Part shown: one piece after another, positions 1-7,066 of the stretch
Position numbering within the stretch: position 1 is the stretch's first letter
How the letters are laid out: each line of letters begins with the position of its first letter
NCBI GenBank assembly: GCA_041552775.1
Contig: JBFEKH010000087.1
Location: forward strand, 1-8,699
Direction: 5' to 3'
DNA: 8,699 bases
DNA from: Allopontixanthobacter sp041552775
GTDB taxonomy: Bacteria > Pseudomonadota > Alphaproteobacteria > Sphingomonadales > Sphingomonadaceae
Program-made: the position numbers and the translations under genes
Notes under the pieces: generated by a model
Told to the model about the DNA's origin: nothing
What the model saw: the letters and a program-made list of their open reading frames with translations, nothing else
Database searches by the model: none

Positions 1-1273
1 CGAGGCGCAGATAAACAAATATTCGCGTTTCGACCGGAAGAACTACTTCTACGCCGATTTGCCGCAGGGCTATCAGATCTCGCAGCTTTACCACCCCATC
101 GTGGGCGAGGGGCAGTTGCTGATCGAGAAGGACGAGAAGGCAGGCATTCCCGAGGACAAGATCATCGGGATCGAACGCATCCACATCGAACAGGACGCGG
201 GCAAGCTGATGCATGACCAGCATCCGACTATGTCCTATGTCGATCTCAACCGCTGCGGCGTCGCGCTGATGGAAATCGTCTCCATGCCGCACATGACTTC
301 GCCTGCAGAAGCGGGGGCTTATGTGCGCAAGCTGCGCTCCATCCTGCGCTATGTCGGATCGTGTGACGGAAACATGGAAGAAGGCTCCATGCGCGCTGAC
401 GTGAACGTGTCCGTCCGCAAGGTTGGCGATCCGGAACTGGGCACGCGCACTGAAACCAAGAACGTCAATTCGGTCCGCTTCGTAATGGCGGTGATAGAAC
501 AGGAAGCGCGCCGCCAGGTCGATCTGATCGAGGAGGGTGGCACCGTGGTGCAGGAAACCCGCCTGTACGATCCGGACAAGAACGAAACGCGGTCCATGCG
601 CTCCAAGGAAGACGCGCATGATTACCGTTACTTCCCCGATCCCGACCTGCTGCCGCTTCACCTAGAGGATGCATTTCTCGAGGAATGCCGCGCGTCATTG
701 CCCGAACTGCCCGATGCCAAGCGCCTGCGCTACACTGGCGAGTTGGGCATGACCGAATATAACGCGGCGCAGCTGACGGCAGAGGTTGAAACCTTCGCGC
801 GGTTCGAAACACTGCTGACGGAAACCGCAAAGCAGGCCGGAAAGCCCGAGTCCGAAGTGGCGACCCAGGTCGCCAACTGGACCCTCTCTGTCGCGCCGGG
901 CGTGATCAAGTCATTGGCGGGCGAGGCGAAGCTGGAACACAACACGGCCGCCGCCAACGCCGCGATCCTGCAGATGGTCAGCGCCGAAACGGTATCCGGC
1001 GGCCAGGCCAAGGAAATCTACGAAATCGTGCTGAAAACTGGCCGCGACCCCGCAGAAATCGCCGAAACCGAAGGGTTGAAGCAGCAGTCCGACACCGGGG
1101 CGATTGAGGCTGAAATCGACAAGGTAATCGCGGCCAATCAGGACAAGGTCGAGCAGTACCGTGGCGGCAAGGACAAATTGTTCGGCTTCTTCGTGGGGCA
1201 GACCATGAAGGCGATGCAGGGCAAAGCAAACCCGGGCGTGGTCAACGAATTGTTGAAGGCAAAATTGGGGTAA
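1..1273 (+). CDS. gatB: Asp-tRNA(Asn)/Glu-tRNA(Gln) amidotransferase subunit B, 5'-truncated by window
   Basis: GatB is the kinase/tRNA-binding subunit of the cytoplasmic GatCAB complex, which converts Glu-tRNA(Gln) and/or Asp-tRNA(Asn) to the amidated forms with ATP and ammonia delivered from GatA. The first full codon is at position 2; 423 codons remain of a family length near 490-500, so about 70 N-terminal residues are missing. Family signatures visible in order are RIHIEQDAGKLMHD, DLNRCGVALMEIVS, DGNMEEGSMRADVNVSVR, TETKNVNSVRF, QETRLYDP and SKEDAHDYRYFPDPDLLP, all in the catalytic cradle. The last ~150 residues form the helical and YqeY-type tRNA-binding tail, ending with the conserved GFFVGQTMKAMQGKANP stretch. 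A Cys in NRCG, where many homologues have Ser or Thr, is the only oddity. gatC and gatA are not in view. The gene converges on the minus-strand operon. The identification is secure. Confidence 0.98.
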   Translation, partial: EAQINKYSRFDRKNYFYADLPQGYQISQLYHPIVGEGQLLIEKDEKAGIPEDKIIGIERIHIEQDAGKLMHDQHPTMSYVDLNRCGVALMEIVSMPHMTSPAEAGAYVRKLRSILRYVGSCDGNMEEGSMRADVNVSVRKVGDPELGTRTETKNVNSVRFVMAVIEQEARRQVDLIEEGGTVVQETRLYDPDKNETRSMRSKEDAHDYRYFPDPDLLPLHLEDAFLEECRASLPELPDAKRLRYTGELGMTEYNAAQLTAEVETFARFETLLTETAKQAGKPESEVATQVANWTLSVAPGVIKSLAGEAKLEHNTAAANAAILQMVSAETVSGGQAKEIYEIVLKTGRDPAEIAETEGLKQQSDTGAIEAEIDKVIAANQDKVEQYRGGKDKLFGFFVGQTMKAMQGKANPGVVNELLKAKLG

Positions 1274-1307
1274 GCGTGCGCCAGACAACTGTTGGCTGAC
1301 ATGAAAA

Positions 1308-1335
1308 AGGGCGCCGGGAATGATCCCGGCGCCCT
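1308..1335 (-). terminator. Rho-independent terminator of the minus-strand operon
   Basis: Arms 1309-1319 (GGGCGCCGGGA) and 1324-1334 (TCCCGGCGCCC) are perfect reverse complements around a 4-base loop, ATGA. An A-T pair at 1308/1335 gives 12 pairs. Read on the minus strand, the stem is followed directly by a T-run (the complement of AAAAA at 1304-1308) and lies 23 bases past the stop codon of the 101-residue protein gene. On the plus strand the stem is followed by TGTCCAATTC, a poor U-tract. It should therefore terminate the minus-strand operon well, and gatB transcripts (stop at 1273) less efficiently or only by blocking. Confidence 0.88.
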
Positions 1336-1358
1336 GTCCAATTCAAATTGCGAAGATC

Positions 1359-1664
1359 TCAGGCCTTGCGCTCGCCTGTCATGGCCATCGACCCGAATGC
1401 GCCGGCATTGACGTTGCCGACCAGTTGGTCGCCGTCGATGGTCGCATCGCAATCCAGCGTCATCGGCATTGGTACGGTCATGTTCATCTTCCAGGTCAGC
1501 GTGTTGCCGTCGATCTTGCCGTCTACGACATCCATGCTGCCCATGGCGCCCTGGTTGGTGCCGGTGAAGGTGGTGCCATCATCGCCGGGTACGACGGTGA
1601 AGGTACTCTTCTGGTCGCCCATTGGGCTTTTGGTTACGCAATCATAGGTTCCTGCAACAGACAT
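1359..1664 (-). CDS. Small beta-rich protein with internal repeat, function unknown
   Basis: This gene encodes 101 residues of unknown function. The start is fixed by AAGGAG at 1677-1672, seven bases before the ATG at 1664; an overlapping ATG at 1668 is in another frame and stops quickly. The sequence is Gly/Thr/Asp-rich with alternating hydrophobic residues, as in a small beta-barrel or sandwich. It resembles, from memory only, uncharacterised bacterial domains with the pattern 'PMG...GDG..ltGt...G.....dGkvdGn....'. Two halves repeat: residues 14-44 (SPMG...GAMGSM) and 65-93 (PMPM...GAFGSM). Ten of 101 residues are Met, many in the pairs MNM, MPM and MAM, and there are two Cys (9 and 72). 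There is no signal peptide or membrane segment, so it is probably cytoplasmic. It starts 46 bases after the M16 peptidase gene and ends just before the terminator, so it is the last gene of the operon. Confidence 0.85.
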   Translation of the reverse strand: MSVAGTYDCVTKSPMGDQKSTFTVVPGDDGTTFTGTNQGAMGSMDVVDGKIDGNTLTWKMNMTVPMPMTLDCDATIDGDQLVGNVNAGAFGSMAMTGERKA

Positions 1665-1678
1665 TCATTTTCTCCTTG
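1665..1678 (-). promoter_or_regulatory. Strong ribosome binding site of the 101-residue protein gene
   Basis: Read on the minus strand, AAGGAG lies at 1677-1672 and is followed by AAAATGA and then ATG at 1664. The spacing of seven bases favours this ATG over the overlapping out-of-frame ATG at 1668-1666. Its strength suggests that the last operon gene is translated independently rather than by coupling to the stop codon 46 bases upstream. Confidence 0.75.
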
Positions 1679-1710
1679 TGAATTCATTGATGGTGAATCG
1701 GGGGCGGCGA

Positions 1711-4605
1711 TTATTCGCCATTGGCCTGACGTATTTCGACGGGCAAGCCCAATTGGTCAAGCTGCGGCGCGACCACCGATGCATCGCCGACAATTACGTA
1801 AACCAGATCATTGCCCAGAAAATTGGCCCGCGCCTGCGCGTCAAGCTGTTCCGGGGTCAGGGCGGAGTAGCGGGCAGCCAGCGTCTCGTAATAATCGTCA
1901 GGCCGCCCGTAATCGACGATCGTCTCGATCCCGCCCAGAACCGCGCGCGACGTTTCGAAACGTCCTGGCAACTCTCGGACATTACCGTTGATCAGCCGTT
2001 CCAGTTCCTCGGGGGTCACGCCGGAACCGTCGGTGAAGGCCGTCAGATCCTTGCGCAATTCGGCAATGGAATCGCCGGTCCGGTCAGCCTGAACCGGCGC
2101 ATAGATCATGAAGCTGGTCCGGTCGAGGGGCTGGCTCAGGATACTGCGCACACCATAGGACCAACCCTTCGTTTCGCGCAAATTCATGTTGATCCGGCTA
2201 AGGAAACTACCGCCGAAGACTTCGTTAGCCGAACCCACGACCAGCAAATCATCGGTGCCCTTTTGATTCAGAACGCGGCCAGCCAGGATCACCGATTGCG
2301 GCGAATTGGGCCGGTTGATCAAAATGATCCGCGATGTCTGTTGGGGGATCGGAGCGCTGAAGTCCTTCTTCGGAGCGGGCACATCGGGTGCCTTCCAATC
2401 GCCGAAGCTGGCTTCCAGCAGCTTCACCGCATCGGGCAGGGTCGTGTCACCGACGATGAACACCTTGGCCATATCCGGCCTGATCCAGACACGGTGGAAA
2501 TCGGCCAGTTCCTCGCGGGTCAGGGTCTGGACCACGGCAGGATCGCCGGTGCCTGTGGGCGGGATGCCGTAGGGGTGATCGGTACCAAACAGCACCGGTG
2601 CCAGCGCGCGCTGGCCAATTGCGCCCGGATTGTTCAATTCGTTCTTGATCCGGGTGAGCTGCTGGGTGCGGACACGCTCAAGATCATTGGGCGCTAAAGC
2701 AGGATTGCGGGCGTAATCGGCCATCAGGTCGAGCGATGCCGCCAGGTTCGGTTCCATCGCGGCAAGGCCAACGGTGGTCGTATCGGCATCGGCGTTGGCA
2801 TACAGCGCCGCGCCGAGCCGTTCCTTGGCAATCGCAAGCTGGGTGGAATCAAGGCTGGTGGTGCCCTCATCCATCAATTGCAGCATCATCGATTGCAGGC
2901 CCAGCCGGCTCTTGGGATCAGCGGCATAGCCTGCATCGAACTGGATTTCGACATTGACCACCGGCACCGCATCGCGGCGGGCAAAATAGACTTCCATCCC
3001 GTTAGTCAGGGTAGCGCGTTCGATATCGGGGAAATCGAGCGGCCTTAATTCCTGCACAGGCGGCAGGGCGGATCGGTCTGCTTCAATGGTCGTGCCTGCA
3101 CTCGCCTGCGCTGCGAATGGACCGTTGTAGAATGCCGGCTGCATGCCGCCATCAGGCGCGGTGATGAACCCTGCGCGGTTCTCACCACCTTCGGTCCGCT
3201 CGCCCGGCTCCACAGTCAGCGCGAATACAGGGCGGGACAGCCATTTGGCAGTTGCCGCCTGCACTTCCGCCGGAGTCATCGCCGCAGCGCGCTCCAGCGT
3301 TGCCTTGTAAGCTGATGGATTGCCCTGATACAGCAAACCTTCGGCCAAGGTCGGTGCCTTGCCGCCAAAGCCGCCAACCTGTTCCAGCCCGCGGATCTGG
3401 CCCGCAGCATAGCTGGTGGTGGCGCGCTGCAATTCATCTTCGGTCGGGCCTTCCGCCATGAACTTGGCGATTTCCGCGTCAAGAGCGGCTGCCAGGGTTG
3501 CTTCGTCAACCCCCGGCCTGGCATCGGCATAGACCACGAACTGCCCGCCTTGCGCGAAAATCTCCGCACGGGCGGTGACGCTGACGGCCAATTGCTGTTC
3601 GCGCACCAGTGCATTGTCGAGCCGCGAGCTGGCTAGCCCGCCCAATACGGTGCCGCCCATGGTCAGCGGCAAATAATCGGGATTGTCGAGACCGGGGACG
3701 GCCCACATCCGGTACACGCGCGGGGTGGCAACGCGGTCGTAAATGGTTTTGGCCAGCGGTGCCGGAAGGTCGGGCACAGGGGCTGCGACCGGCTTGATTG
3801 CCGGGCCTGCAGGAATGGCGCCAAACCATTTGGCGACCTTCGTTTTGGCAGTGGCGGCATCGATATCACCAGCCAATACCAGCACGGCATTATTGGGGCC
3901 GTAATGATCGCGGAACCACTGCTTCACGTCGTCGAGCGTGGCGCTGGACAGATCGTCCATCGAACCGATGGTCGAGTGGTGATAGGGGTGGCCAGACGGG
4001 TAGAGATTTTCCAGCTGCTCATATTCGGTCAGGCCGTAGGGCTGGTTATCGCCCTGGCGCTTTTCATTCTGGACCACGCCGATCTGGTTATCGAGCTTTT
4101 CCTGGGTCACCGCGCCGAGCAGGTAGCCCATCCGGTCGCTTTCCAGCATCAATGTCCGGTCAAGCGCGCCGGTTGGTACGGTTTCGAAATAATTGGTCCG
4201 GTCGAACCAGGTGGTGCCATTGTAATCGGTCGCGCCGACTTGCTGCAATGGCTCGAAGAAATCGCCCGGTGCGTTTTCCGACCCGTTGAACATCAGATGT
4301 TCGAACAGATGCGCAAAGCCCGTCTTGCCCCTGGGTTCGTGCTTCGATCCCACGGCATACCAAACGGACAGGGCCACAACCGGGGCCTTGCGGTCGGTAT
4401 GGACCAGCACGGTCAATCCATTATCCAGTGTGAAGCGGTCGTACGGGATCGATACCGCATTCACCAGTTCCGCAACCGATGCGGGTTCAGCCATGCCAGG
4501 CTGCTGCGCGACCGCCGCGGTCGTTGCCATCGGTTCAGCCGAAGTGGTGGCACATGCAGCAAGGGAAAGGGCAAACAAACTTACGGCAGCAAAGCGTAAA
4601 CGCAT
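1711..4605 (-). CDS. M16 family zinc metallopeptidase, two-repeat lipoprotein
   Basis: This is a pitrilysin/insulinase-type (M16) peptidase of 964 residues, predicted to be an outer-membrane-anchored lipoprotein facing the periplasm. The ATG at 4605 is chosen because AGGAAA precedes it at 4615-4610 and the protein then opens with MRLRF, a hydrophobic stretch and the lipobox LAAC (Cys18, followed by Ala, so no Asp retention signal). A TTG seven codons upstream is less likely. The zinc motif HLFEH gives His99, Glu102 and His103, and the third ligand is Glu181 in NEKRQ, 78 residues later, the normal M16 distance. The chain holds two M16 halves. The first (about 50-390) is catalytic. The second (about 525-880) has SMMLQLMDEG where the zinc motif should be, so it is inactive, but it keeps the ETKGWSYG motif of the C-terminal M16 domain. 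Such enzymes cut peptides enclosed in a clamshell. The gene starts 53 bases after the acylase gene. The substrate is unknown. Confidence 0.94.
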   Translation of the reverse strand: MRLRFAAVSLFALSLAACATTSAEPMATTAAVAQQPGMAEPASVAELVNAVSIPYDRFTLDNGLTVLVHTDRKAPVVALSVWYAVGSKHEPRGKTGFAHLFEHLMFNGSENAPGDFFEPLQQVGATDYNGTTWFDRTNYFETVPTGALDRTLMLESDRMGYLLGAVTQEKLDNQIGVVQNEKRQGDNQPYGLTEYEQLENLYPSGHPYHHSTIGSMDDLSSATLDDVKQWFRDHYGPNNAVLVLAGDIDAATAKTKVAKWFGAIPAGPAIKPVAAPVPDLPAPLAKTIYDRVATPRVYRMWAVPGLDNPDYLPLTMGGTVLGGLASSRLDNALVREQQLAVSVTARAEIFAQGGQFVVYADARPGVDEATLAAALDAEIAKFMAEGPTEDELQRATTSYAAGQIRGLEQVGGFGGKAPTLAEGLLYQGNPSAYKATLERAAAMTPAEVQAATAKWLSRPVFALTVEPGERTEGGENRAGFITAPDGGMQPAFYNGPFAAQASAGTTIEADRSALPPVQELRPLDFPDIERATLTNGMEVYFARRDAVPVVNVEIQFDAGYAADPKSRLGLQSMMLQLMDEGTTSLDSTQLAIAKERLGAALYANADADTTTVGLAAMEPNLAASLDLMADYARNPALAPNDLERVRTQQLTRIKNELNNPGAIGQRALAPVLFGTDHPYGIPPTGTGDPAVVQTLTREELADFHRVWIRPDMAKVFIVGDTTLPDAVKLLEASFGDWKAPDVPAPKKDFSAPIPQQTSRIILINRPNSPQSVILAGRVLNQKGTDDLLVVGSANEVFGGSFLSRINMNLRETKGWSYGVRSILSQPLDRTSFMIYAPVQADRTGDSIAELRKDLTAFTDGSGVTPEELERLINGNVRELPGRFETSRAVLGGIETIVDYGRPDDYYETLAARYSALTPEQLDAQARANFLGNDLVYVIVGDASVVAPQLDQLGLPVEIRQANGE

Positions 4606-4616
4606 GATGTTTCCTG
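4606..4616 (-). promoter_or_regulatory. Ribosome binding site deciding the M16 peptidase start
   Basis: On the minus strand CAGGAAACATC directly precedes the ATG at 4605, with AGGA six bases from the start. The in-frame TTG at 4626 lacks a comparable site and would put seven polar residues ahead of the lipoprotein signal. This supports the 964-residue form over a 971-residue one. Confidence 0.7.
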
Positions 4617-4658
4617 AATTAGACAAGTGGTTTGGATGGATATCCGTTTAGCCAGCAC

Positions 4659-6821
4659 TTACCGGCTGGTCACGGTTTTTCGACTAACTGCATTTCTTTC
4701 CGCATCAATGCGCCAGAAATGAACCGGTTTCAGCCGGTGCTGGATAAACAGCGATGACTGGTCGTTGTAATGTGGGCTGCCAGGTCGGGTGGTCGCCGAG
4801 CCGAATGGCTGGATGGACTGGGATCGGACCGGCTGGCCCTTTTCCCATTCCATGAACATCACGAAGCTGTCCCCATGCTTGACCGACAGCCGTCCGTCAT
4901 CATCGACATCCCATGTGGTCGAAGCGCGCAGCGTATCGCTGCCCCCGTCGAGCGGCAGATCCTGATCGCCCTGTCTCAGCCGCAATAAATCCGACATCGG
5001 CGGATCGAGCCGGCCGAAATATTGCATCAAGTGGTTCGCGGCCCTGGACAATTCGGCCGACGGATTCGGCTGCTCCAATTTGTTCTGATATTCTGCCGAC
5101 ATATATTCGCGCAAGATGAGCAGCGCGAGCGCATCGGCCCGCCCCTGGTTATCCGCCGTCAGGTCCCATGTGCCGAGCAATTGCTGTGCTTTATACTCCA
5201 AGGTTCCATCGCGATATTTCCGGGCGGCGATCCCGTCCAGCATATCGGCGACATAGCCTTCTCGTTCATACGCCTGGTCGTATTTGATTTTTTCCAGCGT
5301 TTTGCGGTCGATTTTTGGCGCTTCGCTCATCAGTTTCCACGCCCGACGGGACCGGTTGGTTGTATTCAGTTCGACGCCCAGTTCCGGCGCGACACTATCA
5401 GGTGACAGATCGCTGCCCGGACCGGCCGCAGTGAAGGGTGTGTTGTTGGAATTGTACAGCCAGCCAGATGCCGGATTGAGATATTGCGGGACATCCGCGA
5501 AATCGGCTTTCTCGGTCCAGATCAGGCTGCTGTCATTACCGGGCAAAACAGTGCGCCAATTCGGGCCGATCTTGCGCTTAGGGAAGGACGCATTGTAAAC
5601 ATAGGCGATGTTGTCCGCCGCATCGGCATAGATGAAGTTGGTCGAGGGAACGTCCATCCGGGCCATGATTTCAGTCCATTCGGCGAGGTTCTTCGACTTG
5701 TTGAGGCGGTAATAGGCATCCAGCTGACCCAGATCATCGATCCCGGCATAGCGAATGGCGAAAAGACCGTTCTTGTTCTTGATTACTGGACCATGCTTGC
5801 TGCGATACACGATCTGCCAGACCGGCAGGGTCAACGGGCCAAAGCGGACGGGGATGCGCACGGATTTCTCCTCCAGCGGCAACCATTCCCCGTCTAAGCG
5901 GTACATCGTGCCCGCGTCGTTCATTTCGAGCTTATAGACATCGACCAGATCAGGACGGTTGACGGTGTTAGTCCAGCCCAGATTCTCGTTGTGGCCGAGG
6001 AAGGGGAAGGGGCTGCCGGGGAAATTGGCGCCAGCGAAATGCCAACCTTCGCCGCTCTCGACGACCATTTCATACCAGGCGACTCCGCCGCGCCAAGGCT
6101 GGTGCGCGTTGGAAACAAGGCGTGTCGTACCTTCGCCGGATTTGTCGGCTGATACCGCAAACGCGTTCGATCCGGACAGCGCCCCATCTTCGCCGACGGG
6201 CAAGGGGCCGGGCTGATCGGGATTGGGAGGCGTGATCGCAGGCCCGTATTCGGGCCGCATCGGCGCGCCGGATACCAGCGGTTCGATCACGTTGTTGAGG
6301 CCAAAGAAGAACGGCTGGCGCAGCGCGAAACCCGCGGCAACATCTTCGCCGTTTACCGGAAACAGATTGACGAGCTTCAGCTCGTCTGGATGCTTTTCGG
6401 CGAACTGGTTGAGGCCGGCGGCATAGGCATTGAACAGCGCCTGCGTGTCAGCGGGCAAGCCGGTGAACTGTCGCTGCGCGGTGCCGCGTGCATCCAGCAG
6501 ATGATACACATAATCGACCGAAGCGCCGTCCGCCCCGGCAATTGCGCCATAGCGGCCGCGGCTCATGGCCACCACGTCCTGAAGCGTGGCGAAATCGTCC
6601 TCCGCATGGGCAATTGCCACGCCGAACGCGACATCCGAATCGGTGTCGCCGTAAATATGCGGAACGCCAAACTCGTCGCGGATGATTTCGGCGCGATATT
6701 CCCGCGCCTCGGGAGCTGTACCGCGTTCGGCAAACAGCGGTTCCCACGTCATCAGGCCGATTGCCACCACAATCACCAGGCCGAGCGCAACCCAGCCCAG
6801 TCGGACGAGCCATTTCTTCAT
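4659..6821 (-). CDS. Penicillin/cephalosporin/AHL acylase family Ntn-hydrolase (S45)
   Basis: This 720-residue amide hydrolase belongs to the self-cleaving N-terminal nucleophile family that includes penicillin G acylase, cephalosporin acylase and the acyl-homoserine lactone acylases PvdQ/QuiP. MKKW plus a hydrophobic segment (about 8-24) gives a signal peptide or membrane anchor, placing the enzyme in the periplasm. The alpha part carries RDEFGVPHIYGDTD and AHAEDDF (about 48-77). Autoprocessing is expected between Gly217 and Ser218 in SGSNAF, making Ser218 beta-1. Counting from there, His240 (NAHQPW) is beta-23 and Val287 (WTNTVN) is beta-70, the register known for cephalosporin and AHL acylases; penicillin G acylase has Gln at beta-23. 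The oxyanion Asn is in SNNTPF (459-460), and an Arg follows near 490. GSPHYNDQ and KPVHFW close the family pattern. The ATG has GAGAGGA seven bases upstream. It is first gene of the minus-strand operon. The family is sure; AHL, beta-lactam or another amide as substrate is open. Confidence 0.94.
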   Translation of the reverse strand: MKKWLVRLGWVALGLVIVVAIGLMTWEPLFAERGTAPEAREYRAEIIRDEFGVPHIYGDTDSDVAFGVAIAHAEDDFATLQDVVAMSRGRYGAIAGADGASVDYVYHLLDARGTAQRQFTGLPADTQALFNAYAAGLNQFAEKHPDELKLVNLFPVNGEDVAAGFALRQPFFFGLNNVIEPLVSGAPMRPEYGPAITPPNPDQPGPLPVGEDGALSGSNAFAVSADKSGEGTTRLVSNAHQPWRGGVAWYEMVVESGEGWHFAGANFPGSPFPFLGHNENLGWTNTVNRPDLVDVYKLEMNDAGTMYRLDGEWLPLEEKSVRIPVRFGPLTLPVWQIVYRSKHGPVIKNKNGLFAIRYAGIDDLGQLDAYYRLNKSKNLAEWTEIMARMDVPSTNFIYADAADNIAYVYNASFPKRKIGPNWRTVLPGNDSSLIWTEKADFADVPQYLNPASGWLYNSNNTPFTAAGPGSDLSPDSVAPELGVELNTTNRSRRAWKLMSEAPKIDRKTLEKIKYDQAYEREGYVADMLDGIAARKYRDGTLEYKAQQLLGTWDLTADNQGRADALALLILREYMSAEYQNKLEQPNPSAELSRAANHLMQYFGRLDPPMSDLLRLRQGDQDLPLDGGSDTLRASTTWDVDDDGRLSVKHGDSFVMFMEWEKGQPVRSQSIQPFGSATTRPGSPHYNDQSSLFIQHRLKPVHFWRIDAERNAVSRKTVTSR

Positions 6822-6899
6822 GCAAATATCCTCTCGCGCAGCGGACTAGCGCGCTTTTGCGGACTGGAAAAGGGTTGTGATACGAAACTTTACACGTGC

Positions 6900-6913
6900 C
6901 ACCGCCTGCGGTG
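6900..6913. repeat. Palindrome CACCGC-CT-GCGGTG, candidate operator
   Basis: Two perfect 6-base arms are separated by 2 bases in the divergent spacer, 79 bases upstream of the acylase start and 157 upstream of clpB. A second, weaker inverted repeat (TGAC, 5 bases, GTCA; 6912-6924) overlaps its right end. The position suits an operator for a dimeric regulator of the acylase operon, but no regulator gene is in view and I do not recognise the motif. Confidence 0.45.
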
Positions 6914-6942
6914 ACTTGCCGTCAAACTTTTTGCGGTCGAAG

Positions 6943-6973
6943 CCTGTCACTTCGTTCGCGCCACCCCTATATA
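6943..6973 (+). promoter_or_regulatory. Candidate heat-shock (sigma-32-like) promoter of clpB
   Basis: The -10 region CCCCTATATA (6964-6973) fits both the sigma-32 type (C-rich followed by TAT) and the alphaproteobacterial form CYTATNT (6966-6972). The upstream element CCTGTCA (6943-6949), 14 bases before CCCC, is only a partial match to CTTGAAA. The same bases read as CTGTCA, 18 bases, TATATA also make a fair housekeeping promoter. Transcription would begin near 6979, leaving a leader of about 90 bases before the clpB ATG. ClpB genes are commonly under sigma-32, which supports the reading. Inverted repeat CGAAG (6938-6942)/CTTCG (6950-6954) flanks the -35 element. Confidence 0.45.
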
Positions 6974-6991
6974 TCAGTAACACACCTTATT

Positions 6992-7037
6992 GTGTGGCGT
7001 TTGGTTGGGTGGTCCTTGTGTTGCCTATGCGCCACAC
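6992..7037 (+). promoter_or_regulatory. Stem-loop in the clpB leader
   Basis: GTGTGGCG (6992-6999) and CGCCACAC (7030-7037) are perfect reverse complements, an 8-pair stem. A G-U pair at 7000/7029 and further pairs (7002/7027, 7003/7026, 7004/7025) can extend it past a mismatch. The apical part holds TCCTT (7013-7017), complementary with one wobble to the Shine-Dalgarno bases AGGGA (7062-7066). CACAC at 6981-6985 can pair instead with GTGTG at 6992-6996, so two folds compete. There is no T-run after the stem, so it is not a terminator. A role in translation control is inference. Confidence 0.4.
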
Positions 7038-7059
7038 CATATCTGCCCGATACAATTCG

Positions 7060-7066
7060 AGAGGGA
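7060..7066 (+). promoter_or_regulatory. clpB ribosome binding site
   Basis: AGAGGGA ends four bases before the ATG at 7071 and fixes that start, which also gives the normal ClpB N-terminus (MNLEKFTDRAK). AGGGA within it is complementary, with one G-U pair, to TCCTT in the loop of the upstream stem-loop. Confidence 0.75.

Noticed and set aside
1678..2697. Long open frame of 339 codons on the plus strand opposite the M16 peptidase gene
   Set aside because: It lies wholly antisense to a gene with clear family motifs, has no ribosome binding site and no recognisable domain, and long antisense frames are common in GC-rich codon-biased DNA.
3904..4599. Plus-strand open frame of 231 codons opposite the N-terminal half of the M16 gene
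   Set aside because: It mirrors the zinc-motif coding region, has no family likeness and no ribosome binding site, so I read it as a shadow frame.
4649..4671. Possible terminator between the acylase and M16 genes (CCAGC/GCTGG)
   Set aside because: There are only five pairs, and no T-run follows on the minus strand, so it is too weak to split the operon.
6822..6960. Sigma-70 promoter for the acylase operon
   Set aside because: TTGACG on the minus strand (6925-6920) resembles a -35, but no acceptable -10 lies 16-18 bases downstream; I could not place a promoter.
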